Shown here one piece after another: positions 33,523 to 45,316 of a DNA stretch of 64,000 bases. How positions within the stretch are numbered: the first letter of the stretch is position 1; the number at the start of each line of letters is the position of its first letter. The stretch covers positions 393,840 through 457,839 of the forward strand of contig UESW01003902.1 of NCBI GenBank assembly GCA_900491605.1, read 5' to 3'. Source of the stretch: Calamus simplicifolius (lineage: Eukaryota; Streptophyta; Magnoliopsida; Arecales; Arecaceae). The notes under the pieces were generated by a model, which worked only from the letters and a program-made list of their open reading frames with translations, was not told the DNA's origin and did not search any database. Made by a program: the position numbers and the translations under genes.

Positions 33523-35290
33523 ATGAAGCCGATAAGGCTAAAAATGAAGGACCTTCAACCCATCAAAGGTAAAATTATGGCCAGATTAGACTCAGAAATG
33601 GAATATGTTTCCTTTGCAAGTAGATGTACACTTGTTAGGTTTGCTCTTTGCTTAGTTCCTGTTGACAGTCTCTTACATGTTGCTATCCTTACATCCTTCT
33701 TTACTTAGTTTGATAAAATAATCTACAATTTCTTATAAGGCCATGGCTATAGGAGTAGAGCAGTCCATACCATCTCTTGGCATATAATCTATCTTCCTAA
33801 ATAGTCTAAAGGTTTGGGCATTTCTCTTACTTCATCTTGGTGGCCCTTCCTCCTAAACAAGGTTACTGGTAAAATAATATTACTATCATCAACACTCCTT
33901 TTCCGTTGGCTTACTTTCAAGTGTAAATTTGAAGGCACCTAGACTGGTTACTAGCTTAGGAGGATTTTTTTTCTATTATGAAAGGTGATTCTAAGGCCTC
34001 TGCTTTAGTTGTAGATGATTTTATTTAGTCCATATATAAGACTTGGATTATTTAGTCCATATATAGGACTTGGATCCTTGGTTCTGCAATAAACCCCTAA
34101 TTTGTCTCTTAATTCGATATCCATCTCTTGGAGTCGAGCTATGCAGTGGACACTTTATTTAGCTTAGAGTGTGGCTAGAATATGAATATTCTAATTTGGG
34201 TTTTTTGCCTACTTACCGGTTATGTTTCCTAAATTCTAAAAAGCAGATAGGACTAAAATGATATTCTTACTTAGGAAAATATTTACTATGGGACAGTGAT
34301 TATCCACTGTGTGCTCATCTCCAAAGCAAACTTCAAGGTAAATAGTGAAACTCTAAAAATTAGATTCTTCTCTGTGGGTATTATTCTTCATTTAGAGAAT
34401 CATTCATTTGAGTATCTCTATAACAATGCTACTTACAATCGATTGCCTTCTCTATCACCAATGCTATGGGACAGTGATTATCCACTGTGTGCTCATCTCC
34501 AAAGCAAACTTCAAGGTAAATAGTGAAACTCTAAAAATTAGATTCTTCTCTGTGGGTATTATTCTTCATTTAGAGAATCATTCATTTCAGTCTCTCTATA
34601 ACAATGCTACTTACAATCAATTACCCTCTCTATCACCAATCTATTTCTGTCTCCAATCTGTAATAAATATCTTCAAGAAATTAAGACTACTGAATACCTC
34701 ATTCTATGTTGTCCCAAATCAAGTTGGGCTTGAAGCTTCTTCAGTGATCAATTTGGCTTACATTTGGAGTCAGAATCAGTTCTTAATTTTAATTGCAGTT
34801 CTATTTCAACAGATCAAAGAAAGAGAAAATTTACTTCGATCTACATGTATGCGACATATGAAGATGCAGAAATAAGGAGGTGTTCCAATATAAATCAAAG
34901 AGTTCTCCAAATATCTTGCTTTAAGCTGACTGTCTGTGACGAGTTTTTCAAAGCCTTATTATGCTTTAGAAATCATCTTGGAACCTGGGGATACTCTTTT
35001 CCCACTTTGATAAAAGTATTGAATTTAACCTTTGTTTCTTGATGTCTTCCACCACCGAAATGGATTAAATTAAATTTTGATGGTTTTATGCAAGCTTCTT
35101 TAGCATGTGCAAGCAGTGCCACTATTATCTACCTCTGTTCCTCAGGCTGAATTAACAGCTACATGGTATGGTATAAAAAAAACTCATTTCTTCCTCTTCA
35201 GCACAAGGCTTTATTATTGAAGGTGATTTTATTATGATAGGAGAGCAGATTCAATACATTTCTTACTGTCTCCACCTTCTATTGCGAATA
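33523..35290 (+). mobile_element. Ancient decayed LINE remnant
   Basis: Plus-strand pieces match the end of LINE ORF2. Near 33560-33650, LDSEMEYVSFASRCTLVRF resembles the conserved W...LSFAGR..L(V)S block after the reverse transcriptase. Near 35050-35230, PPKWIKLNFDGF, AELTATWYGIKKT and FIIEGDFI match RNase H landmarks (FDG, AEL.A, EGD). Stops and gaps are frequent. This copy is much older than the one at 20-26 kb and of a different subfamily. Confidence 0.55.
34287..34642. repeat. 178-bp tandem duplication
   Basis: 34287-34464 and 34465-34642 are direct copies starting at TATGGGACAGTG, differing at a few positions. The duplication lies inside the old LINE remnant and is younger than it, since the two copies are nearly identical. 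Confidence 0.9.
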
Positions 35291-37910
35291 ATTAAAAAGA
35301 TACTTTTTTGTTTCAAAGAAATAGTTATAGTCAATTATTTATTCAGGAAAGCAAATTAAGCTACTAACTAGCTTACTATTAGAGTGATGACCTTTCCCAT
35401 AGCATGTGTTGGAATGATCAACCTTTGAGGGAGTTGATTCCTATCTTGCCTATAAATGCTGGAGAGGTCTCATTTTCCTGACATTCTAATGCATTTTTTT
35501 TACCTTAAAAAGTTAATAAAGCTTCTCTTTTCATGGTGACCTAAATTAAGCTTCAAATTTTAAGTTCATTGGTTCAATGAAGCCATGTTGGAAAACTAGT
35601 GGTTGTCTGAAATATGTCCCATCCCATACCACCAATTGATCTTTGAATAAGAATGAGTCATTGTTGTTCTTGTTTTTCAAATTTCATTCTTTTGTTTTTA
35701 TTTTTTGTCATGGTCTAATATAAAACCCCATGTAGCCATGCAAATTTTTGAGTTTTGGTGATCCTTCATTGTACGTTATTATTATAAGCCCTCCATTCGG
35801 AAGCTTGGATTCTCAGTTCAAATAAGTGGCGGACATAAGTCCATTGATTGCGGCATCAACTCAATGACCAGCTGCATTATTTTTCACTAAAATTGATTGG
35901 TATTTTATATTCAATGTGGGCTTTAAAATATATGGTATATTAGTTTTGGATAGATTCAAATAGATCTATGTTTAGGTGAGGAATTTAGTGATCTAAATTT
36001 GAATCCATATCAAAATTAATTTCAGATCAACTTCAAATTAGAAGCAAGTTAATTAATACAATATACGTATGTCCATGGTTATCAACATACACATCAACTT
36101 TTACCCTCATGATCGTTTCATTAGATCAAACGAGCAAAAAAAGCTAAGCTGATAAAATCTTCACCGACGTCACTGACTGATGATATGAATTTGAAACTTC
36201 ACTACTATAGCTTTTGAGCTGATAAATTTTTCGTCAACTTTAGCATGCCCCTTTTAGTGCTGTGAGCTTAGTTTATATATCAAGAAAATCAGGAACATAA
36301 AAGACTCACTAACAGAAAATCAGGAATTCTACCACTATAGGACTACTTTTATGCAGGACTGATGCTGTTAAAGCCAAGATATCACAATGTCTTCGGCTCA
36401 TTTACTTATCCAATTAATCTTCTAAAAAATTGAATTCATATATTCTTAGAAATTTAAATCCAAAACTTAAATCATAAGACTCTTCAAATCAATTTTTTTT
36501 TTTTGTCCATCCTATATAAATTTATTTTTATTGGATATTAAGACGAGTTGCAAACGTACTCGTCACTTGGTGCAAGTCGGTAAGGCTTGAATAGACTGTT
36601 TACTGTATTCTGCTAATCACCGTTAAAATATTGCTATTTAACGAAGTATTAGACCTTCGCTTAGATGATGGACCGTTTGGGTCCACGTTCATTTGGAAGT
36701 TGACCATGACCTTGCTACATCAAAATAATATTGACTTATTTGGAATCATTAAAATTTTACTGGCTTTAAATGAATTTATTCTGGTCATCCCACTCCACTC
36801 ATTTATGGTAATTCTCCAGAAAAAGGATAAATAATATCTAAGCAATGTTCACTATATGAATGTAAATTTTGTTATTGTGCTCATTTTATAATAAAAATAT
36901 TGCATATTATCTCCCATATACATTGTTCATTAAATAAAATACTATTTTACTTCGATTTTTCAAGCAAATTCTTTTATTCAATCAAGGAGTATTGTATTTT
37001 ACTCGATGAATAGTGATTTGGACAAGTAGTTATATTTCATTATGATAAACATTAATATTTTAATCAAAAATAGTAATTTCGGGCAAATAAGTTTGTCATA
37101 AGCAACAATCAATTAATAATGGTCTAAGCAAGAATCCTTTATTAAAGAAGAACCAGTGAAAGGTAAAATATTAGATATCATGCATAACACCTAGCAATCA
37201 TCAGACAGTATCGATTTTTTCTTTTTTTTCTTTTGGTTCTATGCGTGAAAAATGCAGGACAAACCTTTTTCAAGTGAGAGAGACTAGCGGTGAAGCCAAC
37301 ATCAAAAGGTGACCAGATTAATGGACAAGATATTTTTCATTGATCTTTATATAATTCTTTTTTAAAAATATTATTTAGGGTAGAGCTGATCAAATTTTGC
37401 CATTTTGGATTAAATTAGTCTTGGGCTGGACCGATGGCTAAGCTCAATTGCCACAACTAAGTTCAATCAAGTTATCGGTCCTACAAACCCACCCATCAAA
37501 CCTAAATTTCTATTCTGTTTCATTCAGAATCTAGTTTAGAATTTCTAGTGTCCAAACTAACAAAAGTTTCAAATTAAACTAAGCTCATCTGTATACATAC
37601 ACACACACATATATGCATTAATACAAACATAATCATTTCTGAAAGACCAAGTTGCATGGGCTTTAGCATTTGATAGAAATTTTTCTGAAACGGTAACAAA
37701 TAAAGCCAGAGTTTTGATGGGTACGTGAAGCATGGACGCACATAACTCCCACACGCGATCAACCATACTTAGCAAAGAAATATCAGAGTTACAGTAAGTT
37801 TCTATTCTACATTTATCACAGCAGCATGTAAATCGGGTAATAACCAGACAACATATATTTTCTACAGAGATTCGAAGCATTAAAGAATCAAACCTTGGGC
37901 AGGTGCAATG
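35291..37910. other. Intergenic region and 3' flank of the BPA1-like gene
   Basis: Mostly AT-rich DNA without a recognisable gene. A third copy of the dispersed repeat seen at 30.1 kb lies near 36385-36480. The last 300 bp or so (about 37600-37910) probably include the 3' UTR of the minus-strand gene, with a CA/TG microsatellite near 37595-37615. Confidence 0.4.
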
Positions 37911-40900
37911 CTAGGAAGAATACTCGCGGGAAGCAGCTTTTGGAGTCACAGACAGACGAACCTGTGCAAATTCACCTTCCTTTCCCTTGTGCTCATGCTC
38001 CAGAACTTTCTCTTTCGTCTTCGACCCGACATCACTTGCAGCTTTGGCAACCTTGCTGAAGGCACCAGTCACCCATGAAGCCCCCGTGGACACGTACCTG
38101 TTCTTCATGATTGTTGAACCTGCACTGCTAACTTTCTGCTCAGCAGCAGAAAAGGCTGATTTAGTCTTCCCGGAGACCTGAAATTTCTGATCCACTTCCT
38201 TGACCTTTCCATTGACAGCCGAGGTGCCCATGCTGATCTTCTCGCTAAGGCCAATCTTCTTGTCAAAGGAGGCAACCTTGGCACTGGCTGTGGAAGTGAG
38301 TTGATGTTTCTCATCAAAAGATTTCGTTTTGTTGACGGCATCCTTGCCTAAGATAAATCCCTTGGCAAGCATGGTGGTGACAACATCTTCGGCCTTTCGA
38401 ACAGCAGACCCAGCACCACCAGGAGCTTTGCCATCTTTAGACTGAGAAATCTGAAAAAATGATTTTGAAAATGTAATAGAAAGTTGTAAGCAGGGAGTTA
38501 TGGGAAAACTCGTCATGAACAAAGATCATGCCGTCTACCAGTGGTGGGGCTGAAGCAATGGTGGGTAATTGGTAATCTGGGGCAGGTGTAATGATGACAG
38601 ACAGATCAACTATTGTTGCACCCTGTACCACCAACAAAAATGATTATTTAGGATAGAAACAAATCGTTACAAGTAGCATATAAAGATCGATATGTTTGAT
38701 CTTTAGGAGTGACAAGAGTTTGCTGATTGACTTTAAAACAGGTACCCTTTTTCTTCTGCATGGATTAATCCCTTGCATTTTCCCCCCTAAGAAAAGATAG
38801 AGAAACCCCTCTTGTTTTCTTAGCAACACAAATTCAAGCAATTAGAAAAACACCCCAAACCACCCTCGTTGTATGAGAAACCTCCAATGCATAAAACAAT
38901 ATTACAGCCAATATATAATGAAGTCAACATTGTAATCTGAGAGAAAAATTGGCTAAAAATAATAATATAAGGGACAAAAGAAAAATTAGAACTCAAATAC
39001 GTCTTCATGGTGATAACTTTATAAAAGAAATGGATTTAAGCATATGAATGGCACATAATGAAACAAAAACAATAGAGCCTTAAGAAGATAGCTCACCGAA
39101 AGAAGTATTAAGATAGCTCACCGAAAGAAGTACTGCAGTCTCTGCTCCCTGGGTATCTTTGAAAGTGACATGTGCAATTTGTGACCATTCATCCCCACTG
39201 TTTAAAGAAAAAAACTAAGTTTACACACACCCAACCAGAATAGCACCGGAAAATAAGCTACAATGATAATTGTAAACATGAACCTGTGCATCTCAACATA
39301 TTCGATGTCCCCAGAAAAGGAAAAGAACTCCTTGATATCTTGCTCAGACGCATTGAGGGAAACATTGGTGACTTTCACAGTCTTGACCTGCCATGCCAGA
39401 GCAAGTAAATTCAATGAGAAATATTAGCAACAAAATATTAAAAAAAAAAACTCTATGAAATGCTGATAACATATATGAGTACATATTTTATATAGGTAAG
39501 CAAAGATTCAATTTATAATCTACAACTATCTGTGGAGATATATAATCTATAGTTGTCTGTGACATGTAGCAACAAATTAACAAAAGCAGTCAATACTCTG
39601 GCAGTAGACTAACACCTACATGGGAAAAAGATAACTTCAACACACCCAGACTTTCAACAAGTTATAGTCTTTGGAGGGGGAACTATTGTAAGAGAATGCT
39701 TTAGCTCAGGTAGAAAATTTAAAAATTTGAAAAATAAGAATAACTATCGTAATGGTTGTTATCTTTGAATTCATGCAAAATACACCAATGCATACTAGGA
39801 TGTTCTCCAAAACAATAAAAAGATACAGGTGACCAACGAGAGCTGCTTGTGATGCTATGTTGTTACCACATGTCAGTTGATCAGATAGCCAGTATTCAGA
39901 AGAACAGAATCACATTTCTCATCTGGGATAAATCAAGGTGTTTGAAATAAAATAAGATTATAAGATATGATGTTAATACAAGGAAATAACTAAAGTAGGG
40001 ATAAAAAAGGATGATCTTAAGAACTAATACAAGGAAAAGTAGGGATAAAATAGGTTTACCAAAAGAACTCATGCAAAAATAAAAATCCAGAAGTAAAACC
40101 ACAGTGAAGTGAGGACTGGTATTTTTCTGGTCCCGCACAACACGCCAGAAATGCCTTTAGCATAGAACAGGAAATTGGAGCTTACAAACTATAATGGAAA
40201 AGCTGCACACTCAAGTCACATAACTACACTCCCAAGTCACATAACAAACCCATGTGCCAGCAATAAGCATCTTGGTTAAGGTTTAGTACTGAGACAATGA
40301 CAAGTTAAAAGATTATCTAAATGCAGCATTGCATATGGTTGTCATGCAAATAATAATCATCAAAATGTTCAATCGGCAAGTTTTTTTTTTTTTTGTTAGT
40401 ACCATTAGTACTATTCATATATTTTCTTTTCTGACAATGAAGAATAGGTAAAGAAAACTAAGAAGATCAAAGCTGCCAGAAGTTTTTCTTCTAGCTATGA
40501 AGGGTTGCAATTACATATCCTCATCGGATATAAGGCAAAATGGGTCAACAAAGAATCATTCACACCTTGTTAAAGCCAACTAAGTACCAGAAAGGTGCTT
40601 TGCATGTTTTTCCCCAATTCCAGAAGCACCCCTCACTGTTGGGGCTTAGGGCTTTGTCCAAGAGCCCAAGCAGTTGTTTGGCTGCATAAACCTGAATGAA
40701 GCAATGAAAGTGAACTTAATTCAGGTTTATTTGGGAATCAAACAGGGATTTAAGGAAACATAAACTCGTAAGGCACCATGGGGTACGGTTGTTGGTAGAT
40801 TTGATAACTCATTCTGTTCCTGCCTTTTGGTTGGAATGGATCCATTTGATTAAGACATAGTACTTGAATGTTAAGGTACTTGAAGATTGTAATCTTGTTT

Positions 40901-43291
40901 GAATTCATATACTCTGCAGCATCACTATTGATAAAGTTCCCTCCTCAGAACGAAACTAGAGGTTTTGATCACGTATATGAAACAACATGCTTAAAAAAAA
41001 TTGAGATATTCTAATAATGATTCGTGGACTATATGAAAGATCTTCTATAGAGTTTGTTGAGGGATAAAATCGCCATTTCGTTGATAACCGTGTGAAGGGG
41101 CTAAGATCAGCCCTGGCCCCCACTTGCTACACTGCGCCCACAAAGAACGAGCTAACTAGTATGATTCGGCGGATCGAGCAACCCGTAGCTCGGCCTCCCC
41201 GAGCAATCTGTAGCTCGGCGCCCCCGGGCGATCCATAGCTCGAGCGATCCATGGCTCGGCTCCCCCGGGTGATCCATGGCTCGGCTTCCCCGAGCGATCC
41301 GTAGCTCGGCTTCCCCGAGCGATCCGTAGCTCGGCTTCCCCGAGCAACCCATGGCTCGACATGCACCTCCACTGAACGAAAATGTTTTCACGTCCGGCTT
41401 ATTTCTTTTGTCATATCTCAGCCGCCCTCGTGCCTCTGCTGCTCGAGCCGTGCTTACGCCCATGAATTATTTGTGCATTTCGGCCATCAAGGCCAGGTCA
41501 TCACTCGACCGTCTGAACCAAGCCTTTTCGCGCCCCCGCGGAACCTGGCGCGGGAGAGCCCAAGTCTAGTGTAACAGAATTCCAAACGATGAATCATATC
41601 GAGGCGTGGCCTAGGATCTGCAATAACGGCCTAGGACCTACGCAGTCATCGGATCTCGGGCCATCAGAGAGCTCTTCCAGCCGTCGATCCTTCAACGGAC
41701 AAGATACGGATCTCACCGGCCTCACAACAGCTTGATTCGAATCATCTCCGTATCCTAACAACCTTCGAACCTTCCAGAAGGCGCTCAAGATTAAGATGAT
41801 TGCTTATAAATAAGACACTCCCAGATTCTCTCAGATACGCGCAAGCTCCCGTACACAACTCTTGGCTCAGTCTCAGCATCACTCTCTCTCTCTCTTTCAC
41901 TGCTCCCCCTTCTCCTCTCTGCCATTGGCGCTCTGCACGAGCTCCCGATAGGCCACCCCTGGAGGGACTCCCCAGAGAGAGCGTTCTCCTTATTTATGTT
42001 GATCGCTGATCCCTATTGACTTAAGCGTTGGAGGGTCTTCCGTGGAAGGCCACCCCCAATGCCTCTCGCGTGAGGACTTCTTTGCAGGTCCGCCCAGGAG
42101 GAAGCCCGATCAGGAGACCGATTGCGTCCGAATCGGAGAACAGATTCCGGTGGCAACAGAGTTAAACAAAGAACGACCTTGGGAAGCAAACCTCATGTTA
42201 AAATTTATATGAAAGATCTTCTATATAATTAAACAAAGAACGACTTTGGGAAGCAAACCTCATGTTAAAATTTCGAAATAACATTGTTCAATTGTTTGAC
42301 ATGCATGATGATTTGATTATGGATTCAAAGAATATATGCTCTAAGTTGTTATTTGTCTTCCAATGCACTGAATCATGAATAGAGTGAATATCCTTTAATC
42401 AAGGGTTTCCCAGCTAAAATAAATAACAACAGATAAGTTTGAGGGAGTCAAAGAATACTTAGCAGAGATTAGATGGCAACCAGTTCAATAATAGAGTCCT
42501 CTAAATACATGAGAACCAGACATCTAGATTGGGAGAAGGGAAGAAACGATAAAAGTAGGAAGTCCACCTCTTCGTTTCGTTTTAACTCATTGACTTCATA
42601 AACAAAGCAGAGAATTAAGAATTAGATAGTCTAAGGTTTCTGCCAGTTTAAATGCTAAGATGAAGATCCGTCACCAGGAGTCAAAGAATGGCGAACAATG
42701 GTCAAACAAAATTCCACCAGTTCACAAAGATAGCCCTCATCGTTTATAAGAATCAAATTTGATCAGCCAGAACAAATAAATAACAAAAATCCACGAACGC
42801 AAATCTAATCCATCAAACTAGCTGCGGAGAGACTCTTACATTACATAGCTCAGGAATCTAAATTCAAATCTTGCTCGTGATCCTAGCAACAGTACACCGC
42901 AGCAAAACGATTACCATTTATCAGCAATTAAATTTTTTTTAAACTATTTTTCGCAATCAGAAAGAATTACACTACTACTAGTACTATTCTCTTGATAGAT
43001 CAAATCAAAACTGGCTACTATAGAGCTCAGATATCACAATAAAAAGCCAACAGATCCAAGCTAATTCCCAATTATCTTGATCAAAAGGAACCCGATTTGA
43101 AGCAGTTCAAACTAGAGTTTATGCCTCTCAAGAAATGGAATAAAATCCCATGAAAAGGAAACATCAGGAGCAGCAGCAGATCGTCTTTCCATAGAATCCA
43201 AAACACTGACAAACTCCAAAAATCCACTCCATATTACTGAAAAGGAAATCCGGAATCAATGAGGGAAAGATTCAGCAGCACTCACCGTCAT
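37911..43291 (-). CDS. BPA1-like (binding partner of ACD11) RRM protein
   Basis: Five coding exons join cleanly: 43291-43286, 39387-39284, 39197-39122, 38622-38539 and 38450-37911, all with GT..AG introns, giving 269 aa. Exon 1 supplies only Met-Thr. Residues 3-70 form an RRM, with VKVTNVSLNASEQDIKEFFS as strand 1 and helix 1 and a weak RNP1 (WSQIAHVTF). Then come GATIVDLSVIITPAPDY and a long Ala/Lys/Ser-rich helical region with AEDVVTTMLAKGFILGKDA and MKNRYVSTGASWVTGAF, hallmarks of the BPA1 family. Arabidopsis BPA1 binds ACD11, a sphingolipid-transfer protein that restrains cell death. The length fits the family. Every frame is intact, so this is probably functional. Intron 1 (3.9 kb) hosts a solo LTR and intron 3 starts with a duplicated donor. 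Confidence 0.9.
39085..39134 (-). repeat. 25-bp tandem duplication of a splice donor
   Basis: Units 39085-39109 and 39110-39134 differ at one base and each holds TTTCGGTGAGC on the minus strand, the exon 3 donor of the BPA1-like gene. The proximal donor (after 39122) keeps the frame and gives a typical family sequence. Use of the distal copy would add 25 nt and shift the frame. Confidence 0.85.
41055..42158 (+). mobile_element. Solo LTR of the Tat-like family in intron 1
   Basis: The 1104-bp LTR opens TGTTG and closes CAACA, with the 5-bp target duplication GAGTT at 41050-41054 and 42159-42163. It shares U3 hairpin repeats, CGCGGAACCTGGCGC, a TATA box (TATAAATA at 41797) and the U5 end with the LTR at 18460-19511. 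No internal sequence remains, as after recombination between two LTRs. Its orientation is opposite to the host gene. Confidence 0.92.
41175..41360 (+). repeat. U3 hairpin array in the solo LTR
   Basis: About eight units of 20-26 bp, most containing CCGAGC-(8 nt)-GCTCGG such as CCGAGCGATCCGTAGCTCGG. This is the counterpart of the 18.5-18.9 kb array but with different spacers, so the stem is better conserved than the spacing or loop. Confidence 0.8.
42159..42290. repeat. ~70-bp tandem duplication flanking the solo LTR
   Basis: A block starting TTAAACAAAGAACGAC at 42162 recurs near 42230. The ATGAAAGATCTTCTATA block lies both between these copies (42209-42225) and just left of the LTR (41034-41049). 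The host intron thus held a short tandem duplication before or around the time the LTR element inserted. Confidence 0.8.
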
Positions 43292-43394
43292 CGCAGCTAC
43301 CTTTTTTCCCTCTAAACCCCAACCCTCCGATAGAAAACCCTAACAAGATGGAAAAATAGGAGCGCCTCTGTGAGAGGAAGGAATTTAGAGGAGG

Positions 43395-43402
43395 AATTTA
43401 TA
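43395..43402 (-). promoter_or_regulatory. TATA box of the BPA1-like gene
   Basis: Minus-strand TATAAATT in the context CCCCTATAAATTCC. A start about 30 bp downstream (near 43365) would give a 5' UTR of roughly 75 nt to the ATG at 43291. The leader is pyrimidine- and AAACCC-rich. Confidence 0.6.
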
Positions 43403-44128
43403 GGGGGAGGTCAGAGGAGGAGAAGAGAGCGCGTGGAACGCTCCATCGCCTCGTGCTCGCCGAAGATTTTTCCAAACCGGACATTTACCGCCGGCTGGAC
43501 CCATCGACTGATGATACTACTTCCCCATCCAGGCTCTCGTACGAAATCTCTATGCGTCAAGACGATCAGACCGTTTATTCGTCGTTTTTTAGATTGGATC
43601 AGAACGTGTCCGTACGTGGACGGTCGATGTGGACTCCTGTTTAGAAGTTTTTATGAGGAGTCCACCTTTGATGGATGACTGGGGTCGTGGCTCCGACAGC
43701 TGATACGTCTGGTGGGTAACGCGTGGGGTCACGGGCCCCGCGTCGAAGGATCTCCCACTGCAACATAGCCCCAGCAATTTACCCAGAGTTTGAAGACGAC
43801 GTGGCAATAAGAAATTGGGGAAATCAATGACCATGCGATGTTGGGTCTATTTCGGCTTGGTGATCGGTTTGGGCCGGGGAAATTCTATTGGCTCCCCCAA
43901 AGATTACTCTCCATACCCACACTTACTTAAAATTAGAATACCTAAAATACCCTAAGATGTAATTACTTTTCTACCCTGCTTATTTCTCTCTACACCCACC
44001 TGATCAAAACCCCTAATAACATTTCAAAACTTCTCTCCCAGGCACAGCCATCTCCCTTCCTCCCTCCTCTCTCAACGATTATCTCTGAAATCAGGGTCTA
44101 GACAAGGTTTGTAGCTCTCATTTCAACA

Positions 44129-45316
44129 ATGGAGAAGCAACTAGTAATCTGGGAAGGCGACGGTGACGATAAGGTTCGTTTTTAAAACCTTGAATCGTCT
44201 TTTTTTTTTCCCGGATCGCGTTCCGTTCGGCCTACCAGGGCCGAACGGAATAGATTTGTTCAGCCATCCCAGGCCGAACAGAAACAATACGTTCGGCTTA
44301 ACCTGGCCGAACATATGCATTCTGTTCGGCTAGGTTATGCCGAACATAATGATTTCGTTCAGCCCAGTGTGGCCGAACGAAAGCATTCTGTTCGGCCTGG
44401 GATGGCTGAACAAATCTATTCCGTTCGGCCATACTTAGCCGAACGAAACCATTATGTTCCAAATATAAATTTAATATAATATTTATCCTTGTAGGATGAT
44501 GCGTCAACCGAATCAAGCAAAATTGGCTTAGATTGTGTTATGGATTACACAAATGAATTTACAACTTACGAAGTATGATAATTTTGATTGCAATTGTTGC
44601 TGACTTGTTTTAATTGTATACTATACTTGCTAAATTATACTATTTATTGTGTAGATATTCAAGAGTAGAGAAGAATTGTGTAGTTGGTGTCGGGAAGCTG
44701 GGCGGAGGAACGGATTAGTTATTGTAATTAAAACATCTGATTCGGGAAGCAATGTTAGGAAACCAAGAATCAAGTTAGGTTGCGAAAGGAGCGGTAAGCA
44801 CAAATGCACAAGCGGAAAGGAAAAGGAAAAGGGATCAAAGAAGAGGGCTAGTGGTACAAAGAAGTGTGGATGCCCATTTTTATTAAGAGGAAGGAAATTG
44901 GACACTGCGGATGATTGGATTTGGAGGTTATTTGTGGAGTGCACAATCATCCGTCTGCGAAGCATTTCGAGGGACACTCATATGCTGGAAGATTATCTAG
45001 GGAGGAGACTTAATTGTTAGTGGATATGTCGAAAACTTTGGTTCGGCCAAAGGATATATTGTCCACATTGAAGCAAAGAGATGCCCACAATGTTACGACA
45101 ATGAAGACGATCTACAATGCACGCCAGAGGTGTAAGGTTTTAGAGAAAGCAGGGAGATCACAGATGCAACATCTTCTTGGTAAATTAGCCGATGCTAAAT
45201 ATATTGAGTGGCATAGGAGTTGCGGTAGTACTAACGTGGTGCGTGACTTATTTTGGGCACACCCTGGATGTATAGATTTGTTACGTGCATTTCCTCGTGT
45301 ATTGATTATGGATTGC
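44129..45316 (+). pseudogene. MULE transposase, N-terminal half only
   Basis: Exons 44129-44173 (MEKQLVIWEGDGDDK), 44495-44572 and from 44655 are joined by GT..AG introns. The third carries a FAR1/MULE-type zinc-binding region (SREELCSWCREAG, KCGCPF). A base is missing near 44930, after which CGVHNHPSAKHFEGHSYAG can be read in the neighbouring frame. A second lesion sits near 45010. From 45014 it continues LVDMSKTLVRPKDILSTLK and LADAKYIEWH to PRVLIMDCT at about 45316, where the family continues with the catalytic core but this sequence switches to inverted PMD-gene DNA. The breakpoint falls right at the first catalytic Asp (MDCT), so no transposase activity is possible. Confidence 0.8.
44225..44444 (+). 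repeat. Seven 22-bp hairpins at exactly 33-bp period
   Basis: Inverted repeats start at 44225, 44258, 44291, 44324, 44357, 44390 and 44423. Each has the form GTTCGGCC-NNNNNN-GGCCGAAC, with one or two mismatches in most. The spacers are all 11 bp. The array is also palindromic at a larger scale: unit 6 is the exact reverse complement of unit 2, the spacer after unit 6 is the exact reverse complement of the spacer after unit 1, and units 3 and 4 are near reverse complements. It lies in intron 1 of the MULE transposase. The minus-strand 11-residue repeat it encodes (AERNRFV, AEQNAFV) is a by-product. Confidence 0.9.

Noticed and set aside
38515..38530. Exon 4 of the BPA1-like gene reading through into exon 5
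   Set aside because: The frame past 38539 gives a short tail and stop. The GTAGAC donor and TTTTTCAG acceptor restore the family sequence.
44225..44444. CRISPR array
   Set aside because: Regular spacing looks similar, but the repeats are diverged palindromes with 11-bp spacers inside a plant MULE.
44298..44516. 11-residue repeat protein (AERNRFV type)
   Set aside because: The 33-bp hairpin period is a multiple of three, so a repeat peptide appears by default; it lies in an intron of the opposite strand gene.
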